Below, in pieces: positions 56,725 through 64,000 of a stretch of DNA of 64,000 bases. The DNA is from Branchiostoma floridae. Lineage: Eukaryota; Chordata; Leptocardii; Amphioxiformes; Branchiostomatidae. The notes beneath the pieces are model-generated. The model worked only from the letters and a program-made list of their open reading frames with translations. It made no database searches and was not told the DNA's origin. How positions within the stretch are numbered: the first letter of the stretch is position 1; each line of letters starts with the position of its first letter. A program made the translations under genes and the position numbers. The stretch is taken from positions 2,277,583 through 2,341,582 of the forward strand of contig NC_049989.1 in assembly GCF_000003815.2 (NCBI RefSeq), read 5' to 3'.

Positions 56725-56930
56725 CTAAACCCCGTTGGAAACACTCCAGCAACAAGATACAGCCGCCAACTCACAGCGTGAAGTCAAAGGTCTACTGTTT
56801 CTCTCAAGTGTACGGAGTAAATCACACCGAACTTGGAGGTATTCCAAGTAGCTCTTGAGCGAGCCAACACTGTGGGTTTGCAGGAAGCCAATATTGTAAA
56901 TTACGAGGAAGGGGTTCAAAGTAGGCATTG
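56725..56930 (+). repeat. Left copy of a diverged about 200-bp direct repeat
   Basis: GGAAACACTCCAGCAACAAG, GTGAAGTCAAAGGTCTACTG, TCAAGTGTACGGAGTAAATC and AGCTCTTGAGC. The order is shared with 57730-57925. Confidence 0.75.
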
Positions 56931-56949
56931 TTTTTGTTGTTCACCTTGT

Positions 56950-57055
56950 AGTGCCTAGTGGCACATAGGGACAACAAGTTTCCTTGCTGTTTCAGGATAC
57001 ATACAGAGATGCCATACTCAGGATCGAACCGGGGTCTCTCAGTTACCAACTTATT
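56950..57055 (-). mobile_element. SINE, minus orientation
   Basis: AGTGCCTAGTGGCACATAGG then TTTCCTTGCTGTTTCAGGAT and the complement of a B box, GGATCGAACC (57021-57030). On the minus strand this is GGTTCGATCC near the start of the element. Confidence 0.6.
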
Positions 57056-57475
57056 GAAACTATAGGCTTAAACTGTGAGGCTGCTACCATCCATGCACGG
57101 TTGAGGTTCATATTCAAGGGTATCCCTATCCAATGTAGGCATGAATGATGTCTGAATTATACTTTGTTATAATAACGATATTGAGTCGCTTGTATCCATT
57201 GTATACGGTGAAAGACTTGTGAAAAACGCAACTTGTAAGTTGTAGTTGATTAGTGAAGTTCCGAGCTCATTGTTCCGAGCAATCGCATGACGAAAGTATC
57301 ACTACCAGTTAGGAGACAGACGACTAAACCACCCGAACATGTCCTTATGTGACCCCTACCTGCACCTTTCCCTATAAAACGCTTAGATTGATTTAACAGC
57401 AGTTTTTACTAGAATAGTCACTTTTTACACTTTTGTCACAATTGCTATCTTGCATTGTCCTGTCTGTATTCATTT
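57056..57475. other. No gene recognised
   Basis: No supported exon or repeat. Confidence 0.4.
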
Positions 57476-57545
57476 TTCTTTATACATTTTTGATGTTGCC
57501 TTTGGCCAAGAACTTGCAAATGAATAAAACTCTGATTATTCACTG
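57476..57545 (+). mobile_element. LINE 3' tail, diverged
   Basis: TTGCCTTTGGCCAAGAACTT then GCAAATGAATAAAACTCTG parallels the tail at 54575-54610. Confidence 0.5.
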
Positions 57546-57729
57546 ACGTAGTTTATGGCTTGAAGGAATTCAAACAATTAATATTTATAGCCGCATAGCC
57601 GCAGACGCGATTTGAATATGTCGTACGTGAGCTCGCTCAAAGTGCAGTATCGGTGGTAGAACACGGCTCTCTCCGGGAGTCCATTCTATAGCTTATTATC
57701 GTGCTCACTCACTAGTTTGCCGTATAGAA

Positions 57730-57925
57730 GCTCGTGAGAAACACTCCATCAGTAAGGTATAACTACCAGCCCGTAAGTGTGAAAGTCAAAAGGTTCATTG
57801 TTTCGTTCAAGTGCGGAATAAGTCGCACCAAACTTCAAAGTGTTCCCGAGTAGTACTTGAGCCAACAGGAAGCTTATATATACTGTAAATCACGAGCAAC
57901 GCCTCTATACCCAAAGTAGACTATA
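57730..57925 (+). repeat. Right copy of the about 200-bp direct repeat
   Basis: AGAAACACTCCATCAGTAAG, GTGAAAGTCAAAAGGTTC, TCAAGTGCGGAATAAGTC and AGTACTTGAGCCAACAGG. It lies 1 kb after the first copy, in the same orientation. Confidence 0.75.
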
Positions 57926-58832
57926 ACTAATAATTCTACACTAGACCATACATTATAGTTAAAACTTGTGAGAAACATGTAAAAAAACGTTTCTGATAAG
58001 TCGAACTGACAGATAGGAGGTTCGCCCGTGTTAACCACTTTGCAAGTTTCGTGTAAATTAATTCCGATAGAGTCAAATAGATTTTTTCTGAATATGGGAC
58101 TAATGTGAATCTATCCAATCCACCTCTCGGAAGTGGATTGGATTGGATTGAATGGAATTGACCTGCAGCGAACACACTCGCATACAATACTCGCAAGTAG
58201 CTCGCAAGAGCGGGGTTTCAATGGCAGGTGTGAACGCAACCGAATTGATAGCTATTCGAATTGAAATCCTTTCCGTAGAGTGAACACAGTTTATGTGGCA
58301 AATGCGTAAAGCCTCATGAACAAATTTAAATGGCTCAGAAACCTTACAAAAGTATGTAACATGTCAGCTTATGACAGGACATGTTATACTGCTATGTTAC
58401 AGGAGTTGTTATGTTACAGTTGTTTCTTCCTTTCTTTACACAGCTGCAAGTAATGTCTGTACTCCCCTATGGCTTGTATAGCTTTCGTCCGTGCCGTACA
58501 CAACTGTTCATTCTAGCATCTATTCTTCCTAAATGATATGAAAGGGTGATTGTGGCCTGCGGAGACGTGTGAAATTGCTAGTTTTTTTGTATAGTAATAC
58601 AAAAAACATGTACTAGTAGTCAAGACTTACATGGACTTCAGTATATGAGAGCACTTAAACTACGTGACCGTGTTCATTCACCCTCAAGATGAGTCTTTAA
58701 GGTGAAGGTGAGGGTAAAGGTGAATTAAGGTGAACATGTCATAGTGTACACGATTTTCTGGTGTTCCCTGAGCTGGGAATGGAGTTTTGTTGCATCCAGA
58801 AAGGCTTCCTTAATATAGTTTAGTAACTTTAG
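57926..58832. other. No gene recognised
   Basis: A short (GATTG)n-like run lies near 58135-58150 and AGGTGA-rich sequence near 58700. No exon is supported. Confidence 0.4.
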
Positions 58833-58880
58833 TTTGTTGCAAATTCTTGCCCGAGGGCTAATTGTAGGTACAATATAATA
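58833..58880 (-). mobile_element. LINE 3' tail fragment, minus orientation
   Basis: TTGCAAATTCTTGCCCGAGG then GCTAATTGTAGGTACAAT is the reverse complement of the tail at 54552-54596. Confidence 0.6.
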
Positions 58881-59059
58881 TGAAAGGTGAAAAACGAACA
58901 GATTGTACGGTAGAATAGCGTTGAACGGTAGAATATGCCTACTCTAGTCTAAAAGCTAACTCTAAACTGTAGCTTAATTATTGATTAATATCATTCCCTT
59001 TCTTCGGACGGTCTTCCAACAGGCTTTCTATCTTACAGATGTCACTTGCTTGCAAATTG

Positions 59060-59215
59060 GACGACATCAAATTCGTACGCTGACCCACGTAACGTGCAAA
59101 CCTAGACTCAGAAATCCCAAGCCTTGAATGGGAGTCCTGGATTCGAACCCCCGACCCCTGATCCAAATGCATAGTTGTTTGACATTAGTCCAAATCACCC
59201 CGATGGCCTAATGTT
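59060..59215 (-). mobile_element. SINE with tRNA-like head, minus orientation
   Basis: The complement of a strong B box, GGATTCGAACCC, is at 59139-59150. On the minus strand GGGTTCGAATCC lies about 60 bp after a GGCCATCGGGGTG segment that could be a diverged A box. AAATCCCAAGCC-type body sequence follows. Confidence 0.5.
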
Positions 59216-61212
59216 CTCATTACAGGGCGATAGTTAGAGTCATCAAGCCGCTAAAGAACGCACTATGAGACAGACACGATGCTACAAATGCCCACTGATA
59301 ACGTGTCACCCGGATTATCCATAATGTATTGAAAATCTCTCAAGCTGTAAATTGATGTTTCGCTCAAATATCTCAGTAGGAATAAAAGACATAATCTAGA
59401 TCTGGGTTGCGATATCTGAAGCATAGATAGATTACGGCAAGCGACGGTAGGATTTGGATCTATTTGTTCGCACATCATCCAGAAGACAGTCCGCTTGATT
59501 GGCGGTATTGTTCACAGGTCAGAGGTTAGATGTGTCATTTGACGTCCAGTGGACACGTCAATCATTGGACAAGAGGTAGATTAGGCGGTCAGTTTCTAGC
59601 TGACCGGCACATGGCAGGGATCGTTCGGAAATGTTGATATACAACGTTAAACAAATATTACTTGCGATGGACATTGACTTCTTCAGCTCAGTAATGATAT
59701 ATTTTTGTCTGCCGACACACCCCTACCAGATTCGTTGTGAACTGCAGGTTTCAGGCACGCGTAAATCAAATAAAAGACAGTCTGCTTTTCAAAAGTGGCG
59801 GAAAAATGTGACGTCAACACACACATAATTGCAAACTAGATTCTCACAGTCAACAAAGTTCGTAGAAAAAAATTTATTAAAAGACGCTATCAAGCATACT
59901 CATACTTAATAACTTATACTTTGTGTCTCGTCTATGTATACTGAAACAAGTCATATCATTGGGTCTATTCTCTCTCACACAATCTTGTAGCAGTTACCAT
60001 AAAGGACGTTCAGGGTGTGATCAAGAAAATTACGCAGTGACGCTAATGTAATGATCCCAATCTAGTCCGATGATTCCTACCTTAGAAAAGGCCACAGGTT
60101 AATCTGCTCGAACATAGTCAGACTGTGAGTTGTCTTCTTGCTAGACGAGTTTCAGTCTACAAAACGGCACAACTACCACCGGACATGGCATTTTTTACTT
60201 GAAGAAAGTAACCTTCTCGTGTTTTGTAGAGTGCGGTCTAAGGTAGGTAAGCCACTGACACTGTTATGGTGATAGGAGCACTTTAGATAAAGCTGTGTGT
60301 ATGTCAGGGTTTATGCTAGTATACATGGGCTATCTACATCTGTTCGTTGTAGTGGAAAACTATAGCTATAGATAGATATCCGTAAGTACAGTGTACCTTT
60401 GTTTGGGTTTGTCCTGTCACGGCACACTGGCGACTGTATAATCATTCATTGCATCTTTAACAGTTGACAGTTCCAAATTTGAAAATGGCATCAAAACAAA
60501 CATGCAAGTAGTTTTCTTTATCTTGTCAACTTCTGTTTTGAAAATTAACACATCAAGATTAACTGCATTACGGTTGTGTGGTTCGAAGTAAGGCCGTGGT
60601 GTATTGTTCGTAACGTTTGTATGTACACGTCTCTCTTGTAAGTTCGATGGTTATCCACATATCTGTTGTTCCGGAGAATTTTGGCGAAGTTGTTTTTATA
60701 CAATTACCAGTCTGTACTCAATAAGACGCATTTTCGACTCTCTACGTTGTAAGAACGTGCCAGGCCACCACCACACCGATCATCCATGCCTCTGAAATCC
60801 TCAGTTATACTTATATCCCTGCTTATTGTCATAACGTCACATTTGTTTCCGATCTGAAGACCGCAGTAGTATTAAAACGAAGCCAGTGTTAGCTGAGTCC
60901 AGGGTCCCACAGGTAAGCTTATACGATCTACAGGTATACCCCAGCTACATACACGGATTGACTCATCACTGTGTCTGTTGACATTTCCGGAAACCGAAGG
61001 TGAAGACGTCTGGCAAAAAGTTCAGCGATGAATCAAGCTGGCGACCCCGTATGTACAAACTGGTCCGACCTGTTCTGGCAGGTGACAAAGGATCGTTGTC
61101 ACTCGGCTGCGCGAAAATTAAACAGCTAGCGCCTGCTAACAGATACTGGATAGGTTTGTAAACGGTAACCATCATTGCTTGAGTAACTGTTACTTACTTT
61201 GCGTATCTTAAG
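59216..61212. other. Gene-poor interval
   Basis: 2 kb with no repeat family and no exon I can support. Open frames are at most 71 codons. Confidence 0.4.
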
Positions 61213-61435
61213 GTGGTATCTCACTGCACTTGGGGCACCGGTGTGGCACTGCGGGGTTCGTTCACATGTGGCCCTATTTTGTTAACTTCGCCGGTTTTTT
61301 TTATAATTTCGATATTGCGTAATACGTAAAAGTATGACTAAGAAGACACAAGACGTAAAAAATCATTCTTTATCTCTAAATCATCTGCGAACCCCGCAAT
61401 GCCACAACGGTGCCCCAAGTGCAGTTAGATACCAC
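61213..61435. mobile_element. 223-bp MITE with about 50-bp TIRs
   Basis: Left GTGGTATCTCACTGCACTTG, GGGCACCGGTGTGGCACTGC, GGGGTTCG; right CGAACCCCGCAATGCCACAA, CGGTGCCCCAAGTGCAGTTA, GATACCAC. The arms are complementary with about four mismatches. The centre is AT-rich without an ORF. Confidence 0.9.
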
Positions 61436-62550
61436 ATTTACTACTAGTATCTAGATACCTGACCTTCATCGACAAAACTGCTAACGTTACCGACATTCTA
61501 ATGCTAGCTTTGCATACACCTTTATCTAAACGTTTAAAGCACTGTTCGTGTATGGCTACGTTCCTATTAAAACGTAACATCACATGTAAAGCTACGTACA
61601 GAGGTTTAGGTATAGGTATAGGTCTGCAAGGTCTGCAAAACCAAGACGAAGGAGGAACGGAAATTAAGGATAAGAGGAATATTCCATTTCAAACAGTGTT
61701 GATGGGGGCGGACAGAGGATTATCCGTGTGGAAGGGAAGTGTGTATATGCATATTTCATTATACCAGGGAGTCAACAGTAGATTGAAATGGGCAACCCCT
61801 TCCCAATCTTCTAGATTGGAAGAGCTGTAAGAAAACGTACATCATTCCTCGACACTTACTGATTCTTGTTTCTAGTTTCTCCTGACCTAAATATGTCTGT
61901 GTGAATATCCCCCCTGTCATCGGCCAAAGGCTCCCAGTTGGACGGATTTAAATTCTCCAAATTAATGAGGCCCCATCCGCCATAGCTAGTTCGGAACGCT
62001 GAATAAGCACTGAGCTTTAAGTATCTGATAGAAAGATAGTCTTTTTAGTTGACGGAAGCTAAGTATGATAGGGGAAGTATAGAAATATCAGGGATAGCTT
62101 TTCCGCACTTTGTTTTGTCCGCGGGGATCTCTTGGTGTCCCGGCAGTATTAGTGGTACTGATGATAAGCCCGAGGGCCCGGCGGCGTTGTGTTACCGTCC
62201 ACCATTTTAGACCGCCAAGAAAGTCTGGTCGGGAAACGGTCTGTAGATCTCCACCAGGACAGCTACTAATGAAGGAATGTACCATTGCCTGTGTTAACGG
62301 GGAGGTCTTTATGCCATTTAAAGTAAAATTATTATACACTCATCTATTAAACGAAAAACTGGTACATCGATATCAGATACGAAAATGGTCGGCAAAATGG
62401 CCCACTATGTCTTAATCTATGCATCTTTTTATCATGATTCATGACAACTTGGCAACTATAAGTGATAAGACGATTTATGACTGTTCTCTTATCAACCGTA
62501 ACCCCTCCCCTCGACCTGTTATGGACCAGTCGGAATCCCCCTGACCAGCT
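61436..62550. other. No gene recognised
   Basis: A 109-codon plus frame at 61501-61830 contains a GTATAG-type repeat (Gly-Leu-Gly-Ile-Gly) and no domain. From about 62100 the DNA becomes GC- and CpG-richer toward the gene at 63.2 kb. Confidence 0.4.
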
Positions 62551-62551
62551 G

Positions 62552-62568
62552 ATTGGTCCATTACGTCA
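62552..62568 (+). promoter_or_regulatory. CCAAT-box and CRE pair
   Basis: ATTGG (inverted CCAAT, 62552-62556) lies five bases before TTACGTCA (62561-62568), a CRE/ATF site. NF-Y plus CREB is a common proximal promoter pair. They sit about 660 bp upstream of the ATG at 63219. Confidence 0.35.
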
Positions 62569-62966
62569 CCTATCAGCACTTTGTTTGAGGGCAGACCCCT
62601 GTCGTTCCTCTCTGTTCTTGGCTATTACAGTTCTTGGCACGGCGTCAAGCTTGTCTGGCCGTCTCGCGTGCGCTACCATAACCGACCTGACCCGGGCAGG
62701 CCGTACAGTAGGCTACACCGATACACAGAGACCTCGCGGATTGCTGTTGTAATACAAAACTTCCAGTAGAAGAGGCCTTGTGGAGAGCAGTCCTACTGGA
62801 GTTTCAGTCGCCAACAAGAACATAAGGATTTGTTCACCACAGGAGGAGGTCTGCGATAACTTGTCTCTCCCTCGTTTGGGTAATCCGGGGCCGGTGTTTT
62901 GTTTGGAACCGGCGGGCACGGGTTGTTGGACTCCCCTCAGAGCTGCGTGTGTGTGAGTGTGTACTG

Positions 62967-62972
62967 TATAAA
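62967..62972 (+). promoter_or_regulatory. Candidate TATA box
   Basis: TATAAA in GTACTGTATAAACTTG. A start about 30 bp downstream (near 63000) would give a 5' UTR of about 220 bp for the exon at 63219. The transcription start itself is not visible. Confidence 0.3.
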
Positions 62973-63164
62973 CTTGTACGGCACTGAATATTTATTTAAC
63001 TTTCCACAGATAATGGAGTGAAACGGACTGCAGCGAATACGTCTGATCATAGCAAGCTGAGACTACGGACGGCTCTGAGAGAGAGACAGAGAGAAGAAGG
63101 ACACAATTCGTGTGAAAGGAAAACTCGCTGCTTTAGGGTGCGTCCTCACCGAGGCTGAAGATTT

Positions 63165-63177
63165 GGGATTCGAACCC
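63165..63177 (-). other. B-box-like motif in the presumed 5' UTR
   Basis: GGGATTCGAACCC, complement of GGGTTCGAATCCC. It suggests that a SINE head was absorbed into the leader of the gene at 63219. Confidence 0.4.
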
Positions 63178-63218
63178 GTAACTTGCGGTTGCGCGCTGAC
63201 AATCAAGAGGAAACAAAA

Positions 63219-63389
63219 ATGTGTACCAGAACTTCCTTGCTGCCGGGCGGTGGAGCGACTTTGAGTCTGCCCGCCCTCCTGACCACGGGACTTGTGGGCT
63301 TGTTGGTGGTCGTGAGGGGGACGAGGGGTTATCCTACCGCCGCTGGCGTCGGCGCCTTGCGAGGGGTGGCCATCTCCGCAGACGAACAG
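63219..63389 (+). CDS. First coding exon of an unidentified secreted or membrane protein (partial)
   Basis: The ATG at 63219 (AAACAAAAATGT, A at -3) opens MCTRTSLLPGGGATLSLPAL, then LTTGLVGLLVVVRGTRGYPT, then AAGVGALRGVAISADEQ. It ends at 63389 in a consensus donor, CAG|GTTAGT, after exactly 57 codons (phase 0). A positive N-terminus and a hydrophobic core at about residues 14-32 form a typical signal peptide, with likely cleavage soon after (near Gly-Thr-Arg-Gly). The codons are GC-rich, unlike the AT-rich surroundings, and the upstream kilobase is CpG-rich with CCAAT, CRE and TATA-like motifs. The rest of the gene lies beyond the window, so the family cannot be named; nothing after the signal peptide is diagnostic. 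Reading past the donor runs into a MITE and a stop at 63549-63551. Confidence 0.6.
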
Positions 63390-63440
63390 GTTAGTTCTAA
63401 TAGTAGTACAGTCCTCATTTGTGTTCAACCATGCAACAAG

Positions 63441-63568
63441 ATAGTCTCCAAGCAGAGGTTAGGCTTTTTTTTGACGTTTCTTAGTCTTTTTTATCGGGCT
63501 TTTATTTTGTCATGTTTCTTGACGTTCGCAGGCTTAATAGCCGGAGCCTAACCTCTGCTTGGAGAGTA
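63441..63568. mobile_element. CTCCAAGCAGA MITE, family B, in intron 1, 8-bp TSD
   Basis: Left ATAGTCTCCAAGCAGAGG then TTAGGCT; right AGCCTAACCTCTGCTTGGAG-AGTA. The flanking GCAACAAG at 63433-63440 and 63569-63576 is identical. At 128 bp with well-matched arms, it lies 51 bp after the donor of the exon at 63219. Confidence 0.94.
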
Positions 63569-63606
63569 GCAACAAGAAGTATTGCATTCATCTGCGTTCA
63601 TTACTA

Positions 63607-63841
63607 CTCTCCTAGCAGAGATTACGCCACGGCTTGTTCTAGATCTGGACGTCTTTTTAGGTGTTTTTATCGGACTTTCTTCTATTTTTGTCAGATTTTC
63701 TTTTTGTCTGCCAACCAAGAAAAAGACGTCGAATCCTGGTGGCCAAACCCCAGCTCGATCTCAAAGACAAAGTATCTATCGTGAGATCGGGCTGGGGTAT
63801 GGTATCCAGGCTAATAATTAGTCCAACCTCTGCTTGGAGAG
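63607..63841. mobile_element. CTCCAAGCAGA MITE, family B, enlarged by a nested hairpin
   Basis: Left CTCTCCTAGCAGAGATTACG; right CAACCTCTGCTTGGAGAG. The centre contains a second foldback (CCCCAGCTCGATCTC and GTGAGATCGGGCTGGGG), giving 235 bp against about 130 for its neighbour. GGTATCCAGGCTA near 63800 resembles the ends of the elements at 22382 and 33065, so another MITE probably inserted inside. Confidence 0.85.
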
Positions 63842-64000
63842 TACTATAATTAGTGAAGCCACCATTTGAAAACATTCAATCCTCATACCTGCCCATGCGT
63901 AGAATACAAGGACAAGGCAATTAGTAAACTGTAACAAGTGTAAGCTCGAAATGCACCATGGCAGTGCGTCGGGATGAGATTATAATGTGATACCGTGAAA

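Overview
The window is eukaryotic nuclear DNA. It has no bacterial-style operons or ribosome binding sites and very little open coding sequence. GT-AG splice signals, short-TIR MITEs, tRNA-derived SINE heads, LINE 3' tails and long microsatellites are all visible. My best guess from the look of the repeat families is an invertebrate chordate, probably an amphioxus (Branchiostoma); this rests on recall of repeat style and not on any search.

Layout. 1-5 kb: a possible promoter/first exon, GT-rich repeat remnants, a 222-bp tandem duplication, a small ORF, and a likely terminal coding exon with a 3' UTR and AATAAA. 5.1-11.35 kb: three unrelated tandem arrays almost end to end, namely a 92-bp satellite (about 34 copies), a 60-bp minisatellite (about 15 copies, decaying on its right side) and a 43-bp minisatellite (about 25 copies). 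14.9-15.7 kb: an array of 15 SOX-like TACAATG motifs that switches orientation midway, then a 120-bp GT microsatellite inside a dispersed element. 16-60 kb: gene-poor DNA with several MITE families, SINEs and LINE tails. The only coding candidates there are an 80-aa membrane ORF at 17.2 kb and a 61-aa secreted-like ORF on the minus strand at 49.8-50.0 kb. 61-64 kb: a MITE, then a promoter-like stretch and the best coding call of the window, a 57-codon first exon with a signal peptide and a consensus donor. Its intron begins with two MITEs.

The most informative repeat system is a group of small inverted-repeat elements sharing the terminal motif CTCCAAGCAGA. Two families, A and B, carry it next to different subterminal sequences. 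Several copies are flanked by 8-bp direct repeats, and one copy has its own empty target site preserved about 0.5 kb away. No autonomous transposase is visible. Most of the window is therefore intergenic or intronic, and confidence in the few protein calls is modest.
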